A stretch of DNA of 64,000 bases from Hydractinia symbiolongicarpus (lineage: Eukaryota; Cnidaria; Hydrozoa; Anthoathecata; Hydractiniidae): NCBI RefSeq assembly GCF_029227915.1, contig NC_079884.1:26598001-26662000 (forward strand), written 5' to 3'. The position numbers were made by a program, and so were the translations under genes. Shown here piece by piece: positions 11,240 through 24,169 of this stretch. The notes beneath the pieces were generated by a model. It worked only from the letters and a program-made list of their open reading frames with translations. It ran no database searches and had not been told where the DNA came from. The number at the start of each line of letters is the position of its first letter. The stretch's first letter is position 1.

Positions 11240-14200
11240 GAACTAAAAGTTCCAAAAGTTATCACTTTGTTAATTGAGGCACCCAAATTGTTATTGTTGT
11301 CAAATTTCTGATTTTTATATCATTGGAAAAGCTTATAATTCATAAAATATTTCTTCTAATTAAAAAAAAACGTTTTTTCAAAAAAATTTATAATGTTTTG
11401 TTTCATACACCTCAACATTTTAGGCTACAAGGTACAAGCATTTACGAATATTGAGAAAAAACTGTTAACACTCTGGACATACTGAGTTCTCAAACGGTGT
11501 CTGTTTTTTTTTTCTTTTTCTAAAATCTAATTGTTAAGATTTTATCACAGTGTAAACATAAAGTAAGCAGAACAGAGAAGCACGAAAAGCAACTTTTCAA
11601 TATAAATTTAGAACGAGACTTTAGAAAGAAGCAGGGGCATTAAAAAAAGTCCATCAAACCTCCTACAAAGTGCTGTTTTAAGATCCACAATATATTCCAT
11701 GACGTCATAGTGTTAAAAAGCACGTTTTAAAACATTGAAAATGATACACACTGAGTTCTTATAAAAGAGTTAAATTTAAAATACTTTATTGGAAAATAAA
11801 AATCAGGAGAGGAATATGTTGGCTTTGCGTTTTATCGAGTGTTGCAAGAAAATTTCCCCTCGCAGATCGCGCAAAATTGAAAAAGCAAAGCTGAGCTACC
11901 GTTTTAGTACTTAAGTGAAGTAGATTTGAATAGTGTGATTTTAAGTGATAAGTTTAAATGCTGGTACCTTTTAGGCTCGAAAGTCGGCAACAAGAAAAGG
12001 GTGTCAAATATATTTTTCAAGTCCTTCTGCATTTCAGAAAATATATACTTATATTTTATATAATTTTATTTCCCAGTTTGTTTCAAAATGTCACTGCCAG
12101 AAAGTGAACAAAATAAGGTCTAAAAGTAGTGTCTTTGTTACCTGCAAAACTTATAATACGTTTCTATGTCTCCTTAAATTGCCTAAATTTTCTGCACGCT
12201 AAAGTTTAACGAGCCAGATGGACTAAATATTCATATTCGCCCCTAGAATACACGCCTGTTTTTGAAAAGTCTTTTTTGGTAACAAAATAATTAGCTTTTG
12301 CAAATTTAAGTTGCAATTGGTGGAAAAGAAAAAGACCTAGATGATCCATGTTTCGAACAAACTACTCCTCAGTATTTATGGCAGGACTGGACTGTTTTGA
12401 TTCTCGATTATATATCTACCTTTTTCCTTAAAGTTATTTTTTATAAGTCTTCTTAAGAAAAATGTTAAATCCCTGTACAATCATTATCGGAAATTAATTT
12501 ATGGAATCAAGGAAACTTCAAGATAAATGTCACCAAGCTCTTTTGATGTGATGTTCGGTTATGAAAATCTAATATGTAGTAAACATTGTAAAAAGTAAAG
12601 TTAGAAAGACTTAGTTTCAAGAAAGTGACTTTGCAAGTAATATTACTATTGTTTTTGATGCATTACAAGGTAATGTTTGAATAGCAACGTCACTTTCTGG
12701 AACTTTTCTTGGGGGCTTGCCTGGTTCTATCAGGTTTTCAGACAAGTGGCTGTCTGTAAGAATGTGTTGTATTTAATAAACGAAATCATATAACATACAT
12801 TTACTAAATGCATACTGCAGAGGTATCGTGTATAATAGTTGCTTACTTCGTCACGTCTAGTTTTAGATGTAAAAAAGGTTCTCTACTCAGTATTTCATCT
12901 CGTCTCAGTATTACAACTCGTCTCAGTATTTCAACTCGTCCAGAGGGTTTACAAATGTAATGATATTACTCTACCAAAACTCCGTTTCATCGTTTGGTGG
13001 AGCATAAACTCCTATTTACTGTATTTTGTCATATCATGACTATAAAAAATAAAAATAAAAAGTGTGATGATGATGGATGGATTTGTGAATGGCGAAAGAT
13101 CGAAACGTCATTCAGTTTGTCCATCCATTCAAATCCAACGGAAAATGGAAATTTAAGAGAAAAATATGGAACGAATTAACCATTGAATATAAAGACTACT
13201 AATATAAATTCATGCTATTATCGTTAGTAGTCTTGCTTCAATATAATTATTGGTTTCTAATGACTTTTGTCACCTGTGAACACTGATGAGTCAGACAGAT
13301 TTTGAGGTTTGATAAGGTAACGTTTTTGGAGCACCTTTGCTATCATTAAATTTGAACTAGCTATTGACTCTTTCTTTCATACCAATGACATTATTTTTAT
13401 TCAATTCCTAAATTTTTCCAGGTTTGAGTCTAAAAAAAAAATATTTCGCCATCACACAACGGTATTGTCTGGTGGTTTTAAAATAATGACGCATAAAATT
13501 TTGATTTGATTCCAAATGACTACAATGACGTACAATGACGTAGAGAGTGGAGAAGGCTTTTATTATTGTTGTAGAATATATGGATAATTATATTATGGAA
13601 AATATGGAGTAATTATCTCCAAATACTCATCTCATAAAATAACCATCATAACCTTCCACCCTTTCAAAGACCAGTGAGCGAGCATTACGGAAACAACGCA
13701 ACTTTGTTCCAAGACCTCTTGTTTATTTTTTGTCTACTGACCACAAATCGTCTTTCTCAAAAAGTACAAGTCACATGATTGTTATTTATAAGCGCGCCTA
13801 ATAATTTAATGCTTTAATTGGGGTAACAAATTGACCACTCCCAAAGTCTTTCTAACAGTTCGATGTTATGTATAAACCACATCTAATTGAGGTCGTACGT
13901 ATATATATATATACACGTTGTTTTTTTGTTGGTGTTTTTTCCAAACTTTTTTTATGCAGAAATAGCAAATTAACAATATGGCTCACTCATTCATAACTTG
14001 AGTGAACCCACTATAAAATAAAATTAATAATTGAAAATTAAAGAAAAAAATATTTTTAATAGCAAGCGTCGATTATATAAGATTATGTGGATGACCACAA
14101 AACTGAAACAAGCATTCACCCTTTGAATAAACTTTCTCGCAGTATGAAAAAATCGCGATTCAGAACGAACGTTTAGTGGAGTGCAAAGAATTTTTTAAAT

Positions 14201-16240
14201 CATCCATTATATTTATATAAATGTAAAAACAAAATTTATATACGAAAAAGTTATGTGGGTTATCAGAGTTCGTGTATTTAGAGTTATTAGTACTAGACTA
14301 AGTCGATTCTGCAGTTAATTTTTTTCTTCTATAACATCGGGGTTTAATGCAGCCTTGATGATTTTTGTTTGTGTGTTATGACAAGAACAAGTCTTTGACA
14401 TTATGAGTTGATTGTTTCTTTGTACCTGATAAGTTACAAATGTTTCGTGAAAACTAAAGCCTTGACATGTTTTAAACTCCAGTACCCTTTATTTACTCAG
14501 TTTTCGGGATGTGTAGGTGGGCTGGTTTTGTGGGCTCCACTTTTTATTTATGTTCAAATATGTTGCGAAAAATAAAAAGTGTGTTTTCATTTGTTTTCCT
14601 GAATAAGAAAAGATTTAGTTCATCGTTAAAAGAATGCTTATTGCTGAAACTTTACGTCCTCTTTCGGGACATAATATGAATTTCAAGCCGTTATGCTTAT
14701 AAACCCATACTTGTTGTGTGTATATCAACTGCAGCGTTTCAAGGATTGATCTGCTAATAAGCCTATGTTTTAAATGTTGCACCATCCGAAACTTCTTTAA
14801 TCTTTTTCATATTAATATGTCATTATTAAATCAAATGGATATTTTACCAAAATATTCACCTCCTTTTCTTCTGCTGTAGTTTTAAAGTAAACTTCTAGCT
14901 TGATGTTTTCAAGACGTAAGAGATAGACATCGAGTTTTGATCAAAAGGTTACGACCATGTCGAATTTTAGTATAATTTCTAGTCAGGATAATCTCAGGGC
15001 AACGTGACATAACGAGAAGCATATTTTTCCACTGCACGGAATAAGTAAGCGAAACCTTAAATAATTCTTGTCTGGAATTTCAAGGTTTTTTAAGTTCAAA
15101 TACCTTTTTGTATTAAAAAGTATTTTACATTGTAAAAAATGATGACAATCTGACCTTTTGTCTCAGTGGAGTTGTAAGCAGATTTAATTTTAACAACTAA
15201 AAAATGTGAAAAGCTGCAGTCAGGTAAAGGAGAAATTTTAGTTGTTATACCAAAAGCTAGGTAACGCAAGGATCAAAAACTACAACCCTGAGATGTTAAA
15301 GAAATCGAGAGAGAAAAAAGACAACAATGTATCTTAAATGCCTGATCTTAAATGTTTGTATAACATTAGAAGTATTTGGAAGAAGACGAAGGATAATATA
15401 ACTTTGTTGTATTTATCAAACATGTTAACGTTATTTACTTTATGATTCAGCTTAAAATATTTAAATATATAAATAAATAAAATAAAGAGCAAATATAACA
15501 TGCACAATCGATTAATGTCTTAAAAAGCAGACATGCTGTATGTTGGGAATGCCATTCTAAGAGATTCGACATTCTCCTTGCCAAGGTAAATCTTTGCAGT
15601 CTATTTCCAAAATTGTGAAACAAACACCACTACAAAGACTGCATTGTCTGCTGGAGCTAGGGACTTCCCTAGTTTAAGCTATTGTTTGGGGTTTTATAAA
15701 AACGAAAGGACATTTGATTCCACAAAATTTTTAAACATACCGTAATGCTTCGAATGAACGCGTCACTCTCCCCCAGCTTTCATTTTTACACCACCTACTC
15801 CCAGTTTTTTAATTTTATCATACCATTTTTTATGCAGGACTGGAAAATTGTAATTAATGTTTGTGATTTTTTTTTAACTTGAAAATAACTTATTTTTGCA
15901 ATTCTAATTTTTAAACTTTAAAGAACTTCCCGTTTTTAAAAAACTCTTCGTCAACAAATACTCAGCGTTTTGATATTTGAGTCGCAAATAGTGGCTGAGT
16001 ACTTGAGCTAGAAGGTTTATGCTTGGTACCGTTGGGTAGGCCAATTCATCCTCTCTCTTATTATGACAACTTAGCCCTCAGAAGTTATAGCGATCCAACT
16101 GTGGGATTGCTATTGTTTGATTTTAACCAAGTAATTTGAGGAGCCTGTCCTTTAAGGGTTCATAATAAAAGGTGTTCACAGGGATTGTGATAAACGTCTT
16201 TATTGTGACAATGCTAAAGACATTTATTTCCAAATTATTG
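11240..16240. other. Intergenic DNA upstream of the potassium channel, no gene seen
   Basis: No exon with recognisable protein similarity on either strand. Contains an 18-bp triplicate at 12886-12943, a short TA run near 13905 and several A/T homopolymers. Regulatory DNA or a 5' non-coding exon of the downstream channel may be here but cannot be recognised from sequence alone. Confidence 0.35.
12886..12943. repeat. Three tandem copies of an 18-bp unit
   Basis: CTCAGTATTTCATCTCGT, CTCAGTATTACAACTCGT and CTCAGTATTTCAACTCGT in a row. It is short and in a region with no gene. Confidence 0.8.
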
Positions 16241-16249
16241 TTTTTGTAG

Positions 16250-19200
16250 GGAGGATATGTATGCTGCTGCAGCTACTGGAAATATAACCAACGATGGAGA
16301 GCTCTCTACAGGTAGGTTAAACTCTATCGTCAATAAGTCATTTTTCAAGTTTATGTGAAGTGTTGCAAGACATGAATATGTTTAGGAGAACTGAAAATAA
16401 GTGTTTAGTTGTCCGCCATCTTCATAAATTTGACTTAATAGGGACAAAATAATCGTTGGAATTCCACTCCCTACGTCACTACAGTGAGGAAAACCATGTT
16501 ATTAAAAACGCATATATTTACAAAAAAAACTAAGAAATGTCATTTTCTTTGTGTAAATCTTGACACGACCCAGTCTATTTTACATCAACGCTATATAAAA
16601 TTTCTGAAGCCGTAGTGGATTCCATCGTGAAAACAGTATAGCTTATACGGTATCCAGTTATATTTTGGTTGAATGTTTCATCTCTTTCATTTTAGAGTTT
16701 GAAGTATTCTCACAATAGCTAGAAATTCTCTGTTATGACTTACTTTCAAAAAAGCAGACGTAAAAACCAGAGATTTTATAATTAATAGTTGTCTGAAAAA
16801 TTTAGAAGAATGTTTTGAATATTTGATCGGGGATCTCCGTTTTCACAGGATAGGCAGTGTCACAGTTTTGCTGCGTGATTCGTTCCTCATTGGTAAACAT
16901 AGAACTTTTTTCTCCTCACTTATGAACCAAAATAAGAGTTTATTTTATTGCATATTCAAAATGATGTGATGTTTCTTAATTCGATCCTTTTTGTTAAAAC
17001 TTCCTTCATGCAATCATGCTATGCTGCATTCAATAATAACATTACGGAAGGCGGATCATATGTTAGAACCGCGGATGATAAGTTAGTACCGCGGGTGATA
17101 CGTTAGTACCGCGGATGATACGTTAGTACATAAGGTGATACGTTACTACCGCGAATGATATGTTAGTAACTAGGGTGATATGTTAGTACCGTGGATGATA
17201 TGTTAGTACCGCAGATGAGATGTTAGTGCCGCGGATGATACGTTGGTACCGCGGATGAGATGTTAGTACCGCTAATGATACGTTAGTACCACGGATGATA
17301 CGTTATCATCTGCGGTACTAACATCTCATCAGCGGTACTATAATTCTTATCCCTAAGTTCCTTAGCAAAAGGTAGAACAAATTACCTAATTTCGTAAATA
17401 TTTCTGTTCGTTAGGTGCCTCAATTGCGAACTGAAAGTTACGGTCGAACATTGCAGTACACCAGTTTGTTTGCCTTGATAAAAGACTCTAATAACGAGGT
17501 CATGTTTATGTCTGAGAGAGATAAATAAGAATTGTAAATGTTTTTGCTTGCTATGCAGTATTTAGATTAAAATTCATATTTTTTACCTGATTAAATTTCG
17601 GGTTTCCCGATTTTGTATATATTTGTTTTTATCGTGTGCTGTTTTTATTTAAGTTAAAATTGGCGCTCCTCCCTCTGTCTTTGTTTTATATTTTTCAGCG
17701 CTAAAGGGTTCGCATTAACGACTTCTTTACTATGAGTTCAAAAACATGAAAAAAAAAACAGATGAAATGTGTGAATGTTGAATTGTATAATTGGTAAAAA
17801 ACTTGATTAAGAAGATTTTTTAAAAAGTTTTTTTTCATCTTTTTGTAAATGAAAGAAAAAAAACTTTGTTGGTGACAAAAACTTTATTGTCTCGCGTTGG
17901 TTATTCCGGAGTTGATTTTTATATTGAAAGCTATTTTTTAGAAGTATAGGATTTAGCTATCTTAAGATCGTTTTTTCCGATTTTTCTTTTTTTCTCATTT
18001 AACTTAAGGATTTTATGTTTTGGTTTTGTTCCTCGTAAAGAGTTTTGGACATCTTATTATTGAAATCTTCATAAAAAAAAGAAAAAAAGGTTTTTCCAGT
18101 AGTCTGCGACAGCTGGCTTATGAGTTGGTTATTATAAAAAATGAACTGCGAGTTTTCTGTAGTTTTTATAAAAATGACTTTTATAAAAAAAAGGTGAAAT
18201 GAAAAATAGTTAAATACGGTAGGTAAATCATATTTCGAAGCAAGAAAACTTTTTTTAAAACTTTTTTTTTTGCACTTCTTACTTGCTTATCTACTAAGAC
18301 ACAATAATTGTTTTTGTTTTGTTTTGTATACACTTGCGATTTTCATTTCAGACATTTAGCCTATTTTTTTCTGCTGTGTTTTGCTTCAATTTTGTTTTCT
18401 TTGAGTAGACGGCAATGAAGTTTGCATTTTCGATTTATTGTATTAGGACACAACAACAACACAACCACAAAAACAAACAACAACAACAAACAAAAACGAC
18501 AATAAACAACAATCAACTCATTTATGAAAGGATTTAATAAAAAAAAATAGCAAATAAAAATAGTGTTGCAGCAATTATACATAAAATAAATGACTAATAT
18601 AAAGTTTAATTAACAATAGAAAAAAAATAGAGCTAATAACAATAACAATAATCAGAATCAGAAATATAACGATAATATATTTATGTAAATAGAGAGTGGT
18701 GCTCGTAAACTTCACCTTTTTTCATCAAACACAAATTGACAGGTTTTGTTGGCTTTGTTTAAAGACTTATTCAACGATAATTCAGATGATTTCTTTGAAA
18801 TTATTATTGCCCGTTAACTGATATATATTCGCCTCTCCCTCTCTAACTTGTAAACAATCGTTCTCTTCCCCAACCTCATCTTTTTCATTATTCATTAAAA
18901 GCCCTCTTTTCTTCCTATGAATTATTTACAACAGTTAATATAAGAAATTTGCCTCTCAAAAAACTCGTCTTATCTCAAAAAAATATTTCTCTTTCGTTAA
19001 AAGAAAACCCGGTGGAACTCTTTAGCGCGAAGTTGTAAAGAGAACGAAATAAAAAAGAATTATTTTCAGAAATAGGTGTTTCTCTGTTCATGGTTTGTGT
19101 AAGTGATGGAGTTGATGCACGCTATAGTAAAATATATTTTAATATCTTTACCAATTGTTTTATGAGTGCAAAGAAACATTAGCTTATCGTATGTTTTTAT

Positions 19201-21572
19201 CGTAAAAGAAACCAAACGATATAAAGAAAAACGATCTATAAAGTTTACTGATCGGAGTGATTTCTTCGAAATTCTGATTATGTGAATAATATATTTCTTT
19301 TGCGAATGAAGTTTGCTAAGTCTAACCTGGCTACACTCTCTAACATTGCTGTATTTTTTGTTTTAGTTTTATATTCTATTATCATATTTAGAACGTCAAT
19401 GGAGGAGAACCAGTGGCTTCGACATGGAGAGTTTAAATTTAACTGGCCGGAACAGTAAAGAACATCGTAATGGACCCCTTAACACTCCCACAGCAGCTGA
19501 CACATCTAGTATGGACGTATCGTACGACAGAGTTGTTGTAAATGTGTCAGGACTAAAATTTGAGACATTATCGGAAACACTGGAGCAATATCCCGATTCA
19601 TTATTAGGTAATCAGAGAAAGAGGGCGGCTTATTATGACGAAATTCGGAATGAATATTTCTTTGATCGGAATCGACCGGCTTTTGATGCCATCTTATTTT
19701 ACTACCAGTCCGGTGGGAAATTACTACGACCGCCTAATGTACCGATGGATGTATTTGCGGACGAGATAAGATTTTACGAACTTGGAGACGACATTTTGCA
19801 GCGCGTGGAGAGAGAGGAAGGCTACATAGAAGAAGAAGAGCCTATCCTTCCCGAGGGAAAGTGGCAGCGCAAAATATGGGAATTATTTGAGTATCCAGAC
19901 ACGTCGTTGATGGCGCGTGTTGTTGCCGTCATTTCTGTTTGTATAATCACAATTTCAATAGTAACGTTTTGTATCGAGACTCTACCTCAATTCAGATATG
20001 AGGAATACAATTGTACTTACACAAATAAAACAAAGTCTTGTTTAAAACGAGAAGTCCAAGACGAAAAGGCCATGCCTTGGTTTGGAATCGAATCAGCGTG
20101 TATTGTGTGGTTCACGTTTGAATATATTATGCGTTTTCTATCGTCACCAGAAAAATTAAAATTCGTGCGATCTTTCCTGAACTTGATTGATGTGATCGCG
20201 ATTATACCATACTATATCACACTACCAATGGAGTCATCCAACGTGTCATCGCTGGGAGTTCTTCGTGTCATACGTCTTGTTCGCGTTTTTAGAATATTCA
20301 AGCTTTCGAGACATTCACGTGGCTTGCAAATATTGGGACATACGTTAAGAGCTAGTTTAAGAGAACTTGGTTTGCTAATTTTCTTTCTGCTAATAGGCGT
20401 CATTCTTTTCTCGTCAGCCGTGTATTATGCTGAAGGTGGAGAAAAGAAAACGTTTGAGAGCATCCCTGATGCATTTTGGTGGGCTGTTGTAACCATGACA
20501 ACTGTAGGATATGGTGATATGAAGCCTGTAACCGCTTGGGGAAAGATAGTTGGTAGTTTATGCGCAATTTCTGGCGTTCTAACTATTGCTTTACCAGTGC
20601 CTGTCATTGTGTCAAATTTTAATTACTTTTATCATCGGTAAGTCTATTTTAACCTTGTTAATCTCACTCTAAAAGAAACGTTGACCTGGGTGACCATTTT
20701 TAAAAAATAAAAAAAGTCATAATTTAAGGTATTCAAGACAAGTACGGAAAATGAAATTTTAAAAACTCTTGGATGCAAAAGTGTACAGTTACCGTAAAAA
20801 TTATCTCTGTGACCATCTCCCACCCCTGTGGGTGATTGCTGCATTATTAATCGCTATGTATGCTCGAATTGGTGCGTGCGTATATGAACTTTCTTATGCA
20901 TATATATCGTATAATTATATAAATTGATCAGGGGGAGTTGTTGGGAATTTGTGACGTAGGTACCATGGGTAATGATGTAGTCTGTTCTTTAGTGTATATT
21001 TTTGCATCCTGGAACGTCTTTATTTACCTCTGAAAGCAGTAAACTATAGGTTTTGAAATTTTAATTGCAAATAACCCCAACTCTTGTCATTCATATCACG
21101 AATTTTGTTTTCGCTATGTTAAAAAGAATGATTTTCATTATTTCATGTTTTTTGTTGTTTTAGTGAGAATGAACTACGTGCTGCTGAAGCAAGTAAAAAA
21201 GAAAAGGAGAAGAAAGAAGCTGAGCAAAAACTACGAAGTGAAAACGAACTTCTGCTAGAAACACACGAGAAAAACGAAGAAGAGAAAGAAATTCCTTATT
21301 CCGATCAAGATAACGGTATAAACGGTCTTCATGTGATATGGCGTAACCATGGAGACAGTGATAGCTCGTTAAACAAAGAAAGGGACGATGCGAAAGACGA
21401 TGATATCAACGATAATCCCATAAAACCTTTAATAGCAAATTATAGCCCCACTACCAGTATGGTGATAACTACATCTTCACCAGATGTTCGACTCAATGTC
21501 GGTCCAGATGGTATAACGAAACTAAAGAAATCAGATTCGTTGACTAAAGTTCGCTTTGAAACAGGCTTGTGA
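16250..21572 (+). CDS. Kv1: Shaker-type (Kv1) voltage-gated potassium channel alpha subunit
   Basis: Plasma-membrane K+ channel subunit, expected to work as a tetramer. Exons: 16250-16311 (ATG at 16257), 19392-20637, 21164-21572 (TGA at the end). The junctions are phase-consistent and give 569 residues. The large exon holds the T1 domain ([14 protein letters not shown], from about residue 65), six membrane segments, the S4 sensor [20 protein letters not shown], the selectivity filter [10 protein letters not shown] (GYGD near 391-394, bases 20507-20518) and the S6 PVPVIV gate motif. An N-glycosylation site (NCT) lies in the S1-S2 loop. The last exon encodes a charged cytoplasmic tail ending ETGL, which fits a class I PDZ ligand. 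The 5' exon is inferred from a good acceptor and donor and an open frame through to the large exon; without it translation could start at 19424 (540 residues). Sodium- and calcium-channel alternatives are excluded by the single-repeat GYGD pore. Confidence 0.95.
17051..17341. repeat. 20-bp minisatellite ending in inverted copies
   Basis: Twelve or more exact-period 20-bp units of the type GCGGATGATACGTTAGTACC (17051-17304). They are followed at 17305-17341 by the reverse complement (ATCATCTGCGGTACTAACAT...), so the array end can fold back. It lies in intron 1 of the potassium channel gene. Confidence 0.9.
17350..19390. other. Remainder of Kv1 intron 1, homopolymer-rich
   Basis: Between the 5' exon and the large channel exon. 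It is rich in T and A runs. A CAA-rich stretch at about 18448-18515 produces low-complexity translations on both strands that are not genes. No other exon was seen. Confidence 0.4.
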
Positions 21573-21833
21573 CGGGATGTAATATCGCAATTATAAAATA
21601 CTCGCTCAGGAAGCCACTGTATGCGACAATGTGGCGATCGTTCTCCAAAACACGAAACAAAGTTGGTGCTACATAGAAAGAGAGCACAAAGCTAATTCTC
21701 TTTTAAAAGGAGCTAAAAGATATTGTTTAAAAGAACAAAACAATCGTTCAAGGTACTATAAATGAATTTTTAATTTTGAAAGCATTAAAAAATGGACGTA
21801 TTTATTTGATGGAAAATTGTTAACTTTTTTAAC

Positions 21834-21839
21834 AATAAA
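21834..21839 (+). terminator. Candidate polyadenylation signal for Kv1
   Basis: AATAAA about 260 bases after the channel stop codon at 21572, followed by a T-rich stretch. It is the first canonical signal I see downstream. No cleavage site can be read directly. Confidence 0.45.
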
Positions 21840-21849
21840 ACCTGGCTTT

Positions 21850-24160
21850 TTATCAGTCTGCTCGGAATATTTTATATATATACATTTAATTTTCTTAGCA
21901 CGCTTCCTTCCCTCGAGTAAATAGAATAGTCACATCATTTTCACATTCATGAAATTTTAATAGCCACTTTCAAGTAAAATCAACGCGGGGGAAAGTGCAA
22001 TTTTAAATCCGGACGGTGTGATCACAGACGTCTCTTTAAGTTCTCTTTCTTAATACTATGGTTACACTTACTACAAAGTTGTTGTTATAAAAGCTAACAT
22101 TGGTTATGTTTAGAAGTTTTAGGTCGCGTAGCACAGTGTGTACATATATGGATATAAAATATCATACTGATTTTTATGAAAATAAAATAATTTCAACAGT
22201 AGTGTTGATGTCTCCCTCTATTTTAATGACCAACACCATTTCTGCGCAGCTGATCAACTGCCTTGTTTTTTTTAATCCGCACCTTAGATCACACCGACCC
22301 CATTTTTAACCTTTTTAGCTCCAAACGACGCGGCATGAAAATTAACGGCAAATAAGGCCGAATTCTTTTACACCGTCACTAATTAAACGCCGTTTCAAAT
22401 ATTTACAATCTCGCGTGACCAAGCGCTTCTCCACGCTGGGTTTCAAAAATTAAAAGGCAAAGGGTCGAATAACATTTAACACGCCAATATCAATAAAGCG
22501 GTTAGTGATGGAAGACAGATTCAACCAATAGTTACTAACAACTTAATCCAATATTTGTTTTTTAAAAACCAACCTCCTTTGTTGACATTTTGTTGGAATA
22601 TTTTTAAAGATATCTGTAGAATTTTTTTTCCTCTATATTTTTTGTTATTGTAATCATTGTACAGGATTAAGCTTTGGTGTACTGTTGTAACTACAGCAGT
22701 AAAATTTTTTCTCCAAAAAGTTAAGATGTGTCTTTGTGAGCCTGTTTTCTTTTATTTTTACACCCGAAGTCTGAACAAAGCAGGATAACGCTCTCGGCGT
22801 GTAAAACTGGTTTTCGGATTCCCCACTCTCCACGCGCAGGTTCGACTGTCTTATTTATTTCAGAAAATACAAATCGCGTTTCCTGCAAAATATTTGATTT
22901 TCCGTGTCAGTGCCGGCTTTACTATTTACACCAGTTTGTGCTGATGTAAGCTGCCTATCTGGCTTGGCAAGAATTTTTCTGGTGTAGACACCTGGTGTAA
23001 AATGCAAACTGTACGGCACAACAATCCAGGACTAACATGCAGGTGAAAATCGCGTAGGCTTCAAAACAAAGTGACTTTTGTTGCCTCTATTAAAGACGAG
23101 CGTAGTCTAGTCGTAGCAAACTTTTAAACTTGATTGTTATACGTTTGTTTACATTTTTTTGCAATATTTATATCGTAATTTATAATATTTTAAATCGTAA
23201 GTTTTTTTGTTGGAAATTCCAAAGTGCATCTAGCTAGTTGCTGGTAGAGCTTCCAGTGAAGTAAGAGAGACAATAAAAGAAATATAAACAGGTGTTTTTG
23301 ACTGCCCTGACAAGCAATTAAACATCTTTGAGGCTATTTTACACTAGACAAAAAATCCTAAGTCCGGTCCTGTTGTTTAATCTTTGATAGCTTGGCATAT
23401 AAGATCACACATGGAAATTAAAGCAAAAAAAGCTACAAACAAAAGCATGAGAAAAGTGAGATTTGATAACCTAGGTGTTACTTGGGACCTGATATCTTAA
23501 AGTTAATATACTCTCCTGCTGTAATTACTTCCATTCATTTAACGGTCCTTAAATCTATTAAACTATTCATAAAAATTACGTGTGATGATGCTATACTTTT
23601 GAAGCAGTAAAAGTTCAAATACATAATCGGAACATTCCTCCATTACTAAACAGAAGCTCTGGGGATGCTTTCATGGTGTGGCGCAAACGTACTAGCCATA
23701 TATCAGAAGCAAAAAAGAGCCCTGGGAAGGAGATTGTGCAACAAGTGCACTCTCAAGTCTCCACCGCACTATTATATTTTGGAAAATTTTCCGCCGAGAC
23801 AATTTTATTCCACATCCCCTTCTGGTAATATTTAAAGTTTTTGCCCACTTGACAATGTCAGTTTGAAAATTGTTTATCTATCGTTTGTAAACTAGGCTGT
23901 CCAGTATTGTTATGAAGGTCTTGGGTCTCGAGTATCGTAGAGTATCGGGTATCGGGTCCCAGGTATCACTTAGGATATCGGATATCACTTGGTTCTTCTA
24001 TATGGGGGCAATAATAACGTAGCGGTAAATTCACCCACCTTCCAACGTTCCACAACAAAGAATAGTGGAAATTGTAAGAGAAGGGGAAAAATTTGAAATA
24101 TAAAACAGATACAAATAAATATACAAAGTCTATCTATATGCAGAAGTCATACATCAAACT
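21850..24160. other. Intergenic DNA, no gene seen
   Basis: Between the 3' end of Kv1 and the 3' end of the convergent SGNH gene. It holds scattered family A-like ends (near 23655 and 23718) and a run of short GTATCGGGTATC-like repeats at about 23930-23990. No coding exon was recognised. Confidence 0.4.
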
Positions 24161-24169
24161 GAGAAGTTA

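Noticed and set aside
17051-17341. CRISPR-like array
   Set aside because: 20-bp units are directly adjacent with no unique spacers, and this is eukaryotic nuclear DNA.
18361-18582. Minus-strand open frame rich in Val, Leu and Cys
   Set aside because: It is a translation of the CAA-rich low-complexity tract in Kv1 intron 1; no start context, splice sites or conserved motif.
20212-20607. Open frames antisense to the Kv1 pore region
   Set aside because: They mirror the channel coding exon and have no independent features.
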